Shown here in pieces: positions 1 through 11,851 of a stretch of 64,000 bases of DNA; the stretch's first letter is position 1; every line of letters begins with the position of its first letter. The notes beneath the pieces were generated by a model. That model was not told the DNA's origin, did not search any database, and saw only the letters and a program-made list of their open reading frames with translations. This DNA is from Undaria pinnatifida (lineage: Eukaryota > Sar > Phaeophyceae > Laminariales > Alariaceae). The position numbers and the translations under genes are program-made. Location of the stretch: the NCBI GenBank assembly GCA_012845835.1, contig JABAKD010000027.1, positions 12,818,487 to 12,882,486 on the forward strand. Direction: 5' to 3'.

Positions 1-350
1 TATAGCTCCAAATAATCGAATAAAGAAACAATTTAAATGCCGCCACTGTCGATACGAACAGCTCAAGCCCTCTCAGCTACGCAAACTATTCGTCCATCAT
101 CATCGCCAAACATTTCGTGTTTCACTCCTCCTTTGCGAACAAGCATTCGCAGAATGATACTGTAGGTAAAACAACCAACCAATCAGGAATATGCCCACTT
201 CTATTTTGCACCTAATGAGAAGACTACTACTGCCAAAAACAAAGATACCTGAAAATTTTAATACAATCAGTGCCACCATCGATATCATACATCAGCGGTA
301 CACCTCTCAATATGGTGCACTGACGTACCCTTTTCTCCAAACCGTTATTG

Positions 351-605
351 TATGTATATCAGCTCCACCAGTTCCCTTATGGTCCTGTTTACACCAGAAA
401 AACACGACCAGGTACAAGTCTTTTTGATTTACAAAGACTGTTTTATTTGAACATGAACAACGCACTTTCAAAACAACGAGGCGTTATCGTATGTATATCA
501 GCTCCACCAGTTCCCTTCTGGTCCTGCCTATACCAAAAAAACACGACAAGCCAGATTTACAAAAACTGCTTGGTTTGAACATGAACACCCACTTCAAAAC
601 TACCA
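351..605. repeat. Tandem duplication, period 139 bp
   Basis: The string TATGTATATCAGCTCCACCA starts at 351 and again at 490. In both copies it is followed by related text containing CCAGTTCCCTT, an AAAACACGAC segment and TTTGAACATGAACA. The two units have diverged by substitutions and small indels. I see no coding content. Confidence 0.8.
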
Positions 606-1080
606 GGTGAAAAAGGCTACGCATACCATCCAGAACGAACCTTAGCTGATAATACTATCTGCGGGTCTCCACTCTAACCGCAAAATATATCGCCTACTAT
701 TTAACGGGTCTTCACTCTTGCCGTAAATAAATAAACGTCAAATTCGACCAAAAACGATGTTGCGATCGAAAAGTGAATCCATTGTAAAAGTAATTCACCA
801 CTTGGACCGGACCTCCCTCCCCCCCCCCGCCCCGCGATGTTGCCAAACCAAAAAGCTCCGGCTGGCTGAATAATGAACCGATCTGCTCCCTCCATGACCT
901 CTCATGTTGCTGTTGCTGCTGCATATCGTGAAGTGCATGCGAAAATGCCACTCGACTTGTTGCCAGGACGAACCCCCATCGTTAGTTTGTACTGCTGCAG
1001 ACAGCCCACGATTACCCCACGTCCTTTTCCTACCAATGTTGCCAACAGTAGGATCACGCGGCTATTATGCCGCGCGACTT

Positions 1081-1112
1081 CACCCTACCAAATCACTCTC
1101 CATGGTAGGGTG
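1081..1112. other. Perfect hairpin, 10-bp stem
   Basis: CACCCTACCA at 1081-1090 is the exact reverse complement of TGGTAGGGTG at 1103-1112, with a 12-nt loop. No U-run follows and no adjacent gene is recognised, so its role is unknown. Confidence 0.5.
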
Positions 1113-2478
1113 CACACGGCTGACGGCCATGCGACTTCTCGCGGAGAATGCAGATAACCTTATGTCTTTTGCCTCCACAACCAACCTGCTGAAGTGGAGT
1201 GCGCACGGCAAATAAAAACGAGGTAAAAGCCGCGTGACTTGAAATCCCGCGCTCACAACACACGGCGAGGGTGTCTACGGCTGTACTTCCGCCATAGGGA
1301 TTTTAGCTGCTGCTGTAAACCCCCTGTCCACTGTATACGGTGGGGGTGTCCTAGGTTACATTTCGACCATGGACATAAGCTGCTGCTACTCCCTGCCTAC
1401 GGCTCTGCCCCACCGAAGGGCTTTAGCTACTACTGCTGTACGTAGTCTACAGCAGCAATGGCTGCTGCCTGAGAACGACACCTCCACAACATAATCTTTG
1501 GGTCAAAAGACAACTCGCCTATCAAGCTGCCCTCCCTCTCCACCATCGAAGAATCTCGACCATGGCGGTATAGCATCTCTCCCTGCCATACCAGCGGCGG
1601 ATCTCTCCTTATCCCCACCGGACTCCTCCTTGCGCCTTGCTGCCCTTATCTACTGGCCTCCAAAACGCTGGCTCCTCAAACACGGCCCTTTCTTCCCCGC
1701 CAAGCTTCGACAGCATGGCCCTGTTCCAATACGGTTGACCCGTAGACTCTTCATGAGGCTAGACCGAGTCAGTTCGGCTCTAGAGTGTTCGTTAGCTTCA
1801 AGCAGGGTAGGTTTCAAGTCACTGTATTACGTGTCCCACACACAGGGTAGTGGCAAGTCGAGAACAGAACTCATGCGTGAGACCTTCGAGAAGAGTGAGT
1901 TCCCGAGCGAGAGCTCACAGCAGTCTACCATCAAGAACGCCACCCAGGTACTACTATGTACCCAATAATACTCCAATAACCCGAAACAGCTCGAAGCTGA
2001 TACGTAACGGTCATCCTGAAAATCCCAAAATCAACAGACGGGAGACGGGGCGCGAGAAGACGAAGTTACCGGATTGCCTTGTCAAAGAGTTGGAACCGGA
2101 ACCAACGTCTTACACCGCCGCGCATTCGTCCAAACATTCAGACGTTTGGGTGAACGCGATGAGATCGGAATTGGATGGTCTCGAAGCTGCTGGGATCTTT
2201 CTAGAGGTTTCTGCACTTCCCGTCGATAGTAATGTCGTGGAGTCAAAGTGGCTGTTAAAGTGGAAGGCCGACGCGCACGGCATGATTGATCTAAGGCACG
2301 TTTGGTAGCTAAGGGCTATAGCCAGATAGAGGGAGTTGACTACTTCGAAACTTTTGCCCCCACCGCCTCGACCACGTCTAACCGACTCACTGCAGCAATG
2401 TCATGAAAGCTAGAGTGGACTTGAGACACTTGGACGTTGACCCAGAGGCCTTCATTCAGGCAGTTGGATACTGAGATA

Positions 2479-3221
2479 TTGAAATGCGTCAGGGGACCGC
2501 CGCGTGAGGGAACCGCCAAAGCGTTTTTGGACAGCGGGACCGCCGAGCGAGGGGACCGCCAAGGGGTTTTGAGCAGCGGGACCACCGAGAGAGGGGACCG
2601 CTAAGAGGTTTGGGGTAGCGGGACCGCCGAGTGAGGAGACCGCCAAAGGCGTTTAGGCAGCGGGACAATCGATTTGACTCCATACTAAAACGTACATATT
2701 TCCTATTTTTCTATGCCATACTCAAGTTTAATACGCGTTCGGAAAACGAGGTATCCGGACCGAGTTTACACTAAAACGTACAGATTTTCTCCATTATATA
2801 ATAGGGCAAAACAAGGTATCCGGCCCGAGTTTATACTAAAACGTACAGATTTTGCCTATTATATAAAGTATATAATAGGGAAAGTATGTGCGTTTATTTA
2901 TATAGAATAGGGAAAATATGTACGTTTTAGTATAAACTCGGTCCGGATACCTCGTGTTCCGAACGAGTATTAAAATCATATAGGGTATAGAAAAATAGGA
3001 AATCTGTACGTTTTAGTATGAAGTCAAATCGGTTGTCCCGCTGTCTTAAAGCCTTTGGTGGTCCCGCACTCGGCGGTCCCGCTAACCCAAACCTCTTAGC
3101 GGTCCCCTCTCTCGGTGGTCCCGCTGCTCGAAACCCCTTGGCCGTCCCCTCGCTCGGCCGTCCCGCTGCCCAAAAACGCTCTGGCGGTTCCCTCACGCGG
3201 CGGTCCCCTAACGCACTACAA
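2479..3221. mobile_element. Foldback (long inverted-repeat) element inserted in copia remnant
   Basis: Arms of about 220 bp (2479-2700 and 3001-3221) are inverted copies rich in GGGACCGCC units. A further inner palindrome around CTAAAACGTACAGATTTT makes nearly the whole 743 bp self-complementary. The outer ends are TTGNNNTGCGTYAGGGGACC and its complement. The direct repeat ATATT (2476-2480 and 3221-3225) flanks it, consistent with a TA target duplication. Removing the element restores an alignment to the paralogous RT sequence near 55,405-55,425. There is no transposase frame, so it is non-autonomous. Confidence 0.85.
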
Positions 3222-3285
3222 TATTCTTGAGACTTCCCCATGCGGATATTGTCGTAAAATGTTTCTGGTAGTTATTTCCGAGACT

Positions 3286-3574
3286 TGTTAGTTGTTCCAG
3301 CGCCAGGGAGGGTGTTCGACGTAGCTTGGCCCAACAAACAATAGTAGAAACATACAGTGGCTACTTCGGGTTGTCCGATAGGAAATTGCGGTTTATTGTA
3401 TGGGAATGATACGTGGAATATTCCTTTGGGTCGTACGCCGTGGTACATGGGGCCGAGCACGTAGGCTTCGCATACCGGCGCCTACTCGCCCACTCCATCT
3501 CTTCCCCTCTGGTTAGCATCTGGAGCAAGTTGATAAATACATCTATATACCATGTTCTTCACACTGTTTGTTGC
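3286..3574 (+). repeat. Solo-like 3' LTR of the copia remnant
   Basis: It begins TGTTAGTTGTTCCAGCGCCA and ends near TTTGTTGCA, and aligns with the LTR at 56,626-56,950, sharing CCAGCGCCAGGGAGGGTG. It is about 36 bp shorter and heavily substituted internally. No matching 5' LTR is visible upstream. Confidence 0.75.
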
Positions 3575-5363
3575 AGTGAAGCTCGCGCCCTGAGACTGGG
3601 GTGCTAGAAGCACATCATTCTTCACATAACCGATATATTTCAACAGGCTGAAGCCTGGACAACAATATCCTTTTATATTAGGTTTTGACTTATAAAAAAT
3701 ACTGTAAACGTACCAACGATGTGTTACGCAGCTTGAAAAGATCAGTATCGACCGTAAATATGTTGAACTCACAGCTGACGTTGTTAGAATAATTTAAGAA
3801 AGTATCAACGATCGCCACGTCTTCCCGGACTATCTGGCAGGGTGCAGTACAGCTACCACGTCTCTGAAAATTGCGGGGGATCGTTCCCCATGAAGGGTAT
3901 GCAACTCTATCAAGAACCAGTAACGTAAGCGACATGTCTCCTCGTGAAAAACCCACAGAAAAAAGAAAAGATAATTGCTGCCCTCGTGATGGTGTGCGCT
4001 TCGGTCGTGAGTCTCCCATGTGCCATCCTGCTGCCGTTCTCCATGGCCGCCTCATCGCCTTAGCCCACTCAGCTCGCTCCTTCACACGCTCTCGTTCCTA
4101 GTCATTTCCAGTGGTTACCCCTTCTCCCCCGTCCCAAAAACAAAATGCTCCTCGCAGCTTGTGGTCCTGATCTGAAAACGCAATATTGTTCAGGGAGAGT
4201 CCGATCTGTCTCGTCCCCGCCCGTCAACGCTCAGTCTCCGTCCTCCTCCGTCGTCGAATACAGCCTCATGACGCCGCAGCTTCCTCTGCAAACCTAGACT
4301 GCCGTAGTTTGGCTCGTGGTAGCGCCTACCTCCGCGCACCGGCGGTGTCCCGGTTGTGCGTTGCTGCTAGACCGCTGCTGCCTGAAAAATTCGTGGATGT
4401 CCATGCCTGACGCACCACGTACGACCCAACTCAACCGCCACGACAAAGCCACGAGGACACACGCAGCAGGAATAACGTATATCTCCTTCAGGGTAAGTCC
4501 GGCATTACTACCGCCAGAAAGACTTACCCCACTCGCGACAAGCCTGACTTACCCCACTCGCGACAAGCCTGATAGGGCATGCCTCATGACATGCCTTGCC
4601 GAGACATCGAGGGGAACGGAAAGTGGAAGGCGTCGATCGTAAGATCAGCACCGACCGCATTCTGCACCCAGAACCTGTCAACCGACGAAAAAAAACGCAC
4701 TAGACTACGTATGATACAACCCCGGACGGAAATGTCAGGGCCGTTTGGTTATTCGTATCAATACACCAAAATGGTCCCCGCAGCTCCGTACAGAGTGGTA
4801 GTCTGGTCTAAAAAACAAAGCAGTTCCGTACAGAGTGGTACTCCGGTCTAAGAAAGAAAAACACTGATTTTTCTCTGCAACAGAGGGACCGCATTGGAGT
4901 GCGACGGTCAGAGCCAACACCATCCTCGGGGGTGACGTATGCAACATCAGGCACATCTGTTACCATCACGCAACGTAAGAACAAAACATGGGGCGGCAAG
5001 CAGGGCATGGGCGCAGACAAGGGCAGAGGAGACACCACCTACCTACAGCGGTGTAACATGAAATATAGCACCCCTTGGTGGAATTTCCAAGCTGGATTTC
5101 TCGACAAGGAGGGGGGTGCAAACATCGAGTGATGTGTCTGGGGAATTATCTCGATGACATCTTCCTAAAGCCGGCATTTGCGTCGTTGATGGCAAGGTCT
5201 CCATGAGAATTTCCCAAAGCCTCCATTCCTATCGGAAGACCGCCCCTTAGGTTCGTAGAGTTTTTTGTCCCTGAAAATCGTCCCAGAGTGTGGGATACCT
5301 TGCGGGTTACCAACACCACACGCAGCTGGAGACGACAAGCACAAGTCCTCGCACCAAAATCAC
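3575..5363. other. Unrecognised region with small duplications
   Basis: No gene is supported. It holds a copy of the LTADV-type motif (3719-3795), a 25-bp direct repeat GACTTACCCCACTCGCGACA... at about 4520-4572, and a duplicated TCCGTACAGAGTGGTA at about 4786 and 4826. Open frames such as 4899-5132 have no recognisable domain. Confidence 0.45.
3719..3795 (+). repeat. Dispersed coding-like motif, LTADV subtype
   Basis: Read on the plus strand, one frame gives TQLEKISIDRKYVELTADVV then a stop. It is related to the frames at about 8930-9010 and 7505-7590 and, more distantly, to the family C end (TQLAKMSFDKIFDLTAGV). See the finding on this motif. Confidence 0.6.
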
Positions 5364-6462
5364 CAGGGCCTTCCCCGCGATTTTTCCCGCGGGATCGTAC
5401 GGGATTCGGGATTATCCAGTGGTTTCCTGCAAAATGCGAGATTCCGCATCCCGTGGTCCCGTGCAAAATGTAAAATGCGAAATCCCGTATCCCGCTTAAA
5501 ATGGGAAATCCCGTATCCCCTGGTCCCGGGAAAAAGGCGAAATCCCGTTCCCGCATAAGTGCGTCCCGCGCAAATACCCAAAAGCCCGTTCCCGCCCAAA
5601 CAAATCCCGCGATATTGTTGAAATCCCGCATTCCATGAATAGAAGGAGGAATCTCGACGTTTGTCAAGCTCGTCCTCCCGCGCAGAAGGACAGACTAAAC
5701 CCCAGGAAGCGCCAAGCCACCGGTTCAATTCTGTCAGATCGCAAGTAGAATTTATTTTTTCATCTTTTTCGAAAACATTTGTACCCAATCCTAGAGCGAG
5801 TCCCCCTCGCTCCCCAGAACAACACCGCAAAACACCAAAGAAATCCTTTTCTTTTGTGTTTAAAGAGCCGAGAGAGGTCTGAGCGCGGAGCAGACGACAC
5901 ACATACACGGCCGTGACCGACATAGAAGAACCCTAACGAGGCTGCTGCTAGCGAGGTAGCAACGCCTGATGCCAGCGAAGCAGCAGCGCGCGCTGTCGGC
6001 CAAGGGTCCATGAGTGTCGGGCCTTCAGCATCTGATGGTCTTCCTGTGGCCCCACCTGCTGGCTCGGCTGCTGCAGGAATACATCTTGGCATGCTATCAA
6101 GCTCCAAGACGTTGCTGTCGTCAAACATCCCGTCGGGTCCCGTCGTGGCTGCAACCCGCCCGGGGAGTCCTGCAGTGGCTGGATTCCGTACATAAAATCC
6201 CGTTGAGTCCCGTCGTGGCTGCATCCCGTTGAGTTAATTTTTGTTACGTCCCGTCGTGGCTACATCCCGTCCCGGGGAACACCGTCGGAGCCGGATGCCG
6301 TACCAAAAAAAACAGTCCGTTGGTTTCCGGATCCCGCACAAACAAAATATTTCAGTCCCGTGGTTGCCGGATCCCGCACAAAAAATACCGTTGAACTCCC
6401 GCGGTAACTTAATCTCGCGGGATTTTGTCCCGAGGTCAAAACTGGTCCCGGGGAAGGCCCTG
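5364..6462. mobile_element. hAT-type non-autonomous transposon (copy 3)
   Basis: The ends are perfect 14-bp inverted repeats CAGGGCCTTCCCCG and CGGGGAAGGCCCTG. They are flanked by an exact 8-bp direct repeat AAAATCAC (5356-5363 and 6463-6470), the target duplication size typical of hAT elements. Both subterminal regions are arrays of short CCCG-containing units (for example AAATCCCGTATCCC and GTCCCGTCGTGGCTGCATCC). The centre (about 5640-6120) has no recognisable transposase. Confidence 0.9.
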
Positions 6463-6773
6463 AAAATCACGACCACCATGCAATACATTGCACGTTAACC
6501 GTTTTCACGAATTCTCAGCATCTAATATCTGAAAAAGGGACTCAAATCGCCTACACATGCGTCAGGTCGTCGGACTGCCAGGGAGTCTGATCACGAAACA
6601 AAAAAACAAGAACCTCTTCTGCGGCGTGCTTGCTCCGGCAGACAAACAACTTAAAACGGAAGCCGCTGCACCACCAACGAAAACAAGAGCCGCAGCAGCA
6701 CGGCATCCCCACCCGCCCCGCCACAAGAAACATCAAATCATGCAACCAAAGCAGCCATGATAAATATTTGTCT

Positions 6774-6945
6774 GCGCTTCCTGATTGATCGGACCCCGTA
6801 AGCCAACAAAAACCGTCGACGAGTGTCCTCGATCGAAGCCTGTCTGCACCTGATTGGACCACGAAAGCCAATCAAAATCATCGACGTCACGGCGCTTCCT
6901 TATCTGACCACTGAAGCCAATCAAAATTCTCGACGGGTAAAAAGC
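6774..6945. repeat. Three degenerate tandem units with paired CCAAT boxes
   Basis: Units begin at about 6779, 6849 and 6898 and share CTGATTGGACCACGAAAGCC, then CAATCAAAAT and CGACG. Most units contain both ATTGG and CCAAT, so they are partly palindromic. They lie just beyond the 3' end of the DUF4281 gene. Whether they act as a promoter is unknown. Confidence 0.6.
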
Positions 6946-7110
6946 ACCAGTACACTGAAGTAATCCTCGCGGAAGTCATCTCTCCCGGCGGCTTAATTTG
7001 CCCCGTCCGGTCGCACGCTGCTGCTGCTGCTTACCGCAGCTGCTTGCGTGCCGCACGCCATATAGACGGCGCTTTTATTTTCCTTTCATGTTTATTTCCC
7101 CCCCCTGCCA

Positions 7111-7255
7111 CTACGCCGCCTTCGTGGTCGTCTTGGGGCCCACCAAAGGGTACACCGAACTCAATATAGTAAACAGCAGGAATCCCGCCGGTCCGGAGAT
7201 GAACGTGAAGAACAACACCAGGAACATCACCACCTGGGGGATCGGTGCGGGGGAT
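7111..7255 (-). CDS. DUF4281 (ABA4-like) membrane protein, last exon
   Basis: This is the terminal exon of a minus-strand spliced gene. The acceptor is CTTCGCCAG before base 7255. The first base completes a codon split by the upstream exon (GC at its end), giving Ala, then 47 residues and TAG at 7113-7111. The product is strongly hydrophobic: PQVVMFLVLFFTFISGPAGF is one membrane span ending in the FxSGPAG motif that matches the family's FGPAG/FGPxG signature, followed by a second short span and the tail GPKTTTKAA. ABA4/NXD1 proteins are plastid membrane proteins needed for neoxanthin-type xanthophyll formation in plants; function here is by family only. The three exons join in phase, which random open frames would not do. 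Expression is not shown. Confidence 0.8.
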
Positions 7256-7504
7256 CTGGCGAAGGAGATGCGGGGGGAGGCGGGGGCGGGGGCGTGTACC
7301 CAATGTTTTCTTGCGTTAGTCACTTCACCATCGACCACGCATCCCTTCGAGACGGAGCACCGTTTCTACTCCTAATAGAGGCACCTCCAAACGTGTGGGT
7401 GCTCATTACGTATATTCCATACAGTACGTACGCACTTGGTGCCTGTCTTATCTGGGAGGGGGGGACGGGCGAAAGAAAAAAAGGAACCTATAATACGACC
7501 GGTG

Positions 7505-7590
7505 TATCATATCACGTATAGCTTGCAAAGTTGAGTAGCGACTTATCGGAAGAAATCACAGCTGACGCCGTACTGTTTATATTAAACACG
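7505..7590 (+). repeat. Dispersed coding-like motif, EITADAV subtype
   Basis: The plus-strand frame reads LAKLSSDLSEEITADAVLFI, aligning with the LTADV (3719) and FDLTAG (family C) versions at L-A-K-x-S-x-D and the T-A core. It lies inside an intron of the minus-strand gene, in the opposite orientation. Confidence 0.5.
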
Positions 7591-8929
7591 AGAGCGGGTG
7601 GGGGAGCGAGGGTACGGTCGAGGAAGAGGGGCGGGGAGTCTCCCTCTATAATGGGGACGGCAAGCAAAGAAAACCAATATGTTTTTTACATTGTTTTGTT
7701 ATACTCGACAAGTTTCCCCTTCGAAGGAAGGGTGACGCAAGAGGCCGATGCTTTGCATTTTGCACCCCCGCGCGTTCGCTCGCATCCTAACGGTTAAGCA
7801 TGCAGCTACACTGCAATTTAATGGATCCGGGTGTATCGGAAATGAAGGTACCGCTGTGTAGGGACGGCCCAGATATAACTTATGTCGATGCTGTTGTAGC
7901 CTACCTGGTACTACTAGTGGGTTCTGCGCATGTATAAGTTTACCGCAGCTAGAGTAGCTGCAACTTTAACGTACCCGGCGCATAAGCATTCGGGTGCAGC
8001 TTCAAACTGTTATTCGTTCATGTGCTCAGCACATTTTGATGCACGTACAACAGTCCAGTATTTACTACTAATAACGCGTAACCAGCAAAAAAGCATCTAC
8101 CCCCAGGCACATAGCACATTATGAAGGCCCGCCAGCAGCCAACAAAGCTATAAAAGACCCGCCAGCAGGCACGGAAGCCTTACTGGCCAGCCGCATTCAA
8201 TTGATAATTAGTTCAACACGCATGATTCTAAATGTATTTTTCCTACCGGCCTTGCATAGTCTGCGGCAACATTCTGCGACAACGTACTGCGACAGCCTAC
8301 TGCAACAACCAACTACAACAACGGACGGCAGCATCAAATATTTATCAAGGGCCCCCTTCGGAGCCCTTAAATGAAGTGTTCTTACGGGAATTGATTTGCG
8401 TATTTTTTGGCGGTTTTTGTTACGGTTCGCCGAGCCCTGGAGGCATCCCCTTGCTAGCATACACAAGCACCGAAATTGCCATTGGGCGTAGTTGGAGCTC
8501 GACCCGCAGCACTGCTCGAGCCCAAATTCTCTCCTCTCAGTAGGTGCTTGATATGCTACTGTACTACCATAGGTATCTGGTATGACATGTACTTGGTACC
8601 CATTTACAGCAGAAGCAGCGCACTCAGGTTAACGTACGAGTATAGTACTACACATGTGCTTGGAGCCCACACCTGCTGCGATGTAATGCGTACACCACAC
8701 TCGTGCATACCTAGTGCCATGTAGCAAGGTAAATGACATGGTATAACTCTACAGCAGTACCAGGTGCTGATATAGTCTTGCAGGAGTATGCACGAGTACG
8801 AACATATCACACCTGGTACCTCTCGTCATTTTTCCCTATACTATAATCCAGTCTATTCTTATAACTTCATAAGCAACAGCGCTGCGGTAACAGTCTGCAT
8901 CGGAACTGCGAGGTGAACTACTATTTCAG

Positions 8930-9012
8930 TGTAACAAATAAGCGATTGCAAAGATGAGTATCGACCCTAAATTCGCCGAACTCACAGCTGACGTCGTTAG
9001 AACAATTTCATA
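8930..9012 (+). repeat. Dispersed coding-like motif, LTADV subtype with ATG
   Basis: The plus-strand frame reads AKMSIDPKFAELTADVVRTI followed by S and TAA. Compared with family C (KMSFDKIFDLTAGV) it differs by a 3-nt indel that keeps the frame. Confidence 0.6.
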
Positions 9013-10471
9013 AAATAAGCGAACGAACCCATTTCAACTCCTAAAATTACTCTAGTCTAACTCCAAGTGTTTCGTCCCCATGTCGGGACTGCGGTGCAAA
9101 AAGGGTCAAGTGATGTCCGAAACTTGCCTAAACACGTCCTACGGAAAGGATATTTTTCTCCAATGCTAGGGCTCGGATCATCTATCTCTCGCCAGTTTAG
9201 AAATACCAGGTCACAGGCCATCTTTCTTTGGTTTGAACATTTCGAAGCGGCATATTTATTGCGTCGAAAAAAGCCTCTTTCACAAGTCAAACTCCTCCAG
9301 ACTCGGCAAACATGGTCGAAATTGGTAAAATGGCCATCTCTCGCGCTGCTGACACGTGTTTTCAACACAGAAAGTCAACGACATGGCCAAGCACTAGCAG
9401 GCGAACGCATCTGGACCTCTAGCGGAACCGTTAGTGGCATGTCATATGCATGCAGCAGTGTGGGTACCCGGAGCCTCGTATGTAAGCACCCAGTATCACA
9501 CTTTGTACCGATTTCATGTCACCATGCAAATATTTCTGCAGGGGGCTTCCTTCGCAGATCCAACGCCCCCTACACCTCCTAGAGGCCATCAAGAACAGCG
9601 TATACGATGGTCGGGAGATGGTCTGAGATCTATGTGGAGTGCTAGCGTGGTTCTCCTGGTCGGGACTAGCGTGGAACGGGCGACGAGGCCCTGAGCGATG
9701 TGTCATCGACAATTTATCGCACTACAACCTAAACAAACGAGCGCAGAGCGCGTACGCGCGGGCATGCCGATGTGATGTGTCTGCTTTTCTTGCCATACTT
9801 GGTTGGGCTTCGAGGCATTCGACGTTGCAGAGTCGTCGTGCAGGACGCCACCCCCAACAAAATCTGAGGCTCTCCCTTGTCTGCAGGCTGTCCTAGCAGG
9901 GGTTTCCACAACGCTAAATTCAGTATGTTTGCCATTCTGCTGCATTAAACGTTTTTTTGCTTTGACCGAACGGGTCCCTTAAGCAGTGTAAAAACACACA
10001 TACAATTTCAGATCGGAACTTTTCATCGAAACTCGTTTTTTTTTCTACACTTCGAAACTCGTATTTGCAAACATTGTGTGATACCCGTCTCTCTGTCCAC
10101 TGTCGTCTGGATCCAGCGTCGATATAGCCGTGTACCCAGGTGATCTGGTCGATCGCGCGTGCATCTTACCGGTCTACAACGCACTGCAAAAACAGCGCAG
10201 TACTGCGCCAACGTACTGTGACTTGCTGCGACAATCTACCGCAACAACCCTACCGCGGCCAAACACTTGAACATCCCCCCCCCTACAAATAACGAGACAC
10301 TTTTAGCTGTCATATCGAGGATCCAGTAGTCACCATTGATACCCGCGTCTTGTAACTTCTCCGCTTCTAGTCGTTGCGATGCGCAGGGAAGCCCCGATTC
10401 GCGCCTTAATCTTGGCAAAATATCAAGTCATACATCGATTGCGCCGAGTGTCCGGTCGCTCGACAACTTAC

Positions 10472-10643
10472 GCGAGGTTCTTGTCGACGAGGTAGTTGCC
10501 CACGATGACGTCGAAAGCGAAGTAGTGCACCCATGCAGGTAGGACAACGGCCGGGTTTCTGAAAAGATTAACGACGCCGTCGAGCGTGCTGAACTGCTGG
10601 AACGTGCCGAAGAAGCCTCCCTCGGTCGTGGAGGAAGACGCCA
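10472..10643 (-). CDS. DUF4281 (ABA4-like) membrane protein, middle exon
   Basis: The acceptor GATCGGCAG precedes base 10643 and the donor GTAAGT follows base 10472. The 172 nt carry 2 + 56 codons + 2, matching the phases of both neighbours. The peptide contains FGTFQQFSTLDGVVNLFRNP followed by AVVLPAWVHYFAFDVIVGNY. The W-V-H-Y-x-A-F-D-x-x-V-G core is the central conserved motif of DUF4281 proteins (usually WxHYLAFDLFVG), so the family call rests mainly on this exon. The conserved aromatic and acidic residues are all present. The adjoining introns are about 2.7 and 3.2 kb and are filled with repeats. Confidence 0.88.
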
Positions 10644-10786
10644 CTGCCGATCAATCGAAGCGTTCATCGGGAAGGTTTCGCACGTCGGACAGATCAGATT
10701 CCCTCGTATCGATGATCTAGAATATATGTCTTCCAGGCAAACACATTCTTGGTCCACACGAAATCTGCACGGTGTATATTATAAAA

Positions 10787-10870
10787 ATTAAAAACACACT
10801 CCAGCCGTAAGATCGAAGATTTCGTCGAAACTCATCTTTGAAAGCTGAGTGTAACACTCCGATCGCGCGT
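10787..10870 (-). repeat. Short family C end (FDLTAG motif)
   Basis: On the minus strand the frame reads CYTQLSKMSFDEIFDLTAGV. The nucleotide sequence matches the left terminus of the longer family C copies at 42,180, 43,035 and 61,335 but stops matching after about 85 bp. It lies in the intron upstream of exon 10472-10643. Confidence 0.7.
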
Positions 10871-11029
10871 CTTGCTGGATTACTAGTGGTAATTCCGAAG
10901 TATGCCAGCGCCGGCCGGTATAGCGGAGAACAACAAAATGGCCTTGTACCAGCAATGTACGAAAAACAAAATAGCATGGCCGTCTCCCACAGGCACGAAA
11001 ACACCCAACCACGAATTATGACACACGTT

Positions 11030-11850
11030 CCACCCACCCACCGACGAAGCCATTCACCCAGGAACCAACCCATCTTGAACTTGGTGCGGGGATTTTTATA
11101 TTGAAAAAAATAGTGAGGGGAAGTTCTTGTGGGGGCGACCTACCCCCCCCCAAGCAAGAAACAATTAACCCACGTAGTGCACCCACCACCCACCCAAAAC
11201 CCACCGACCAACCCACTACTACAGCAGCAGGACAGTAGTGCAGTAATACGTACAGCAGAAGTAAACCGGGATTTTAATATTGAAGTTAGTGTGGATTGTA
11301 TTCGTCTTAAATTTGGTGTGATGAAGTTCTTGTTGGGGCGACCCACCCCCCACGCATGAAACATGCAGTACAGCAGTGCGGCAGAACGTTCCACACACCC
11401 ACCGGTCAAGCTATCCACCCACGAACCAACCCGTCTTGGAATTGGTGTGGGGATTGTATATTGCAATTAGTGTGGATGTAGTAGTGTTGAAGTTAGTGAG
11501 GGGAAGTTCTTGTAGCGGGGCCCCACCTCCGAACACCACGAAACAAATAATCCACGAAGTCCACCCACCACCCACCCATCAACCCACCCACCACCCACCG
11601 ACCAACCCACTAATACAACAGCAGTAAACCGGGATTGTTATAGTGAAATTAGTGTGAATTGTATTAGGCTTAAAGTTAGTGTGGGGAAGTACTTGTTCAG
11701 GCGACTCGCCCCCAACAGGACGGAACAATTCACCCAAGGACAAAACGATCCACCAACCCGCCAGGCACCACCCAAGTGCACCCAAGTGCACCCACCACCC
11801 ACCAACCAACTACTACAGTTGTGCAGCAGTGCAGCAGTATGTACGGCAGT
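11030..11850. repeat. Degenerate tandem array rich in CCCACCCACC and TTAGTGTGG
   Basis: About four units start near 11085, 11270, 11430 and 11635. Each has a TA-rich TATTGAAATTAGTGTGG part, GGGGAAGTTCTTGT, a GGGCGACCCACCCCCC part and a run of CCACCCACC. The strong C/G strand bias creates long artificial open frames. It sits in the DUF4281 intron. Confidence 0.75.
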
Positions 11851-11851
11851 T

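Larger units (their letters stand above)
1..2029. other. Unrecognised region with short local repeats
   Basis: No coding region with recognisable domains was found on either strand; open frames are short and overlap on both strands. It contains a 139-bp tandem duplication near 351-605, a C/G-rich stretch near 820-835, a hairpin at 1081-1112, and a degenerate run of CTG/GGGTGTC-containing units at about 1250-1440. Homology to the copia element further right begins at about 2030. Confidence 0.5.
2030..3574 (+). pseudogene. Copia retrotransposon remnant (pol fragment plus 3' LTR)
   Basis: From about 2065 the sequence matches the linker and reverse-transcriptase start of the copia element at 55,000-55,430. 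Shared peptides include EPEPTSY and VESKWLLKW, and the AKARLVAKGY region survives as frameshifted nucleotides near 2295-2320. The frame breaks at about 2290-2310 and again near 2400. Most of the RT and RNase H region is deleted: after the inserted foldback element the text jumps to a short match to the 3' end of pol (ATGCGGATATTGTC, like 56,509) and then to the LTR. It cannot encode protein. At the RT junction it keeps TGG where the 55-kb copy has TGA. Confidence 0.85.
7256..10471 (-). other. Intron of the DUF4281 gene with repeat copies
   Basis: 3,216 bp between two in-phase exons. It contains the LTADV-type motif at 7505-7590 and 8930-9012, several TACCTGGTAC-like decamers (about 7909, 8757, 8812) and open frames at 9057-9582 on both strands with no recognisable domain. 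Because overlapping frames on both strands are equally long, I do not call a gene there. Confidence 0.65.

Noticed and set aside
9057-9582. Gene at 9.1-9.6 kb with frames of 103 and 171 codons
   Set aside because: Both strands are open over the same stretch, there is no recognisable domain, and it lies inside an intron defined by in-phase exons.
11030-11850. Frames through the CCCACCCACC array
   Set aside because: Length comes from base bias of the tandem array; the translations are PPTNPP-like repeats with no conserved frame between units.
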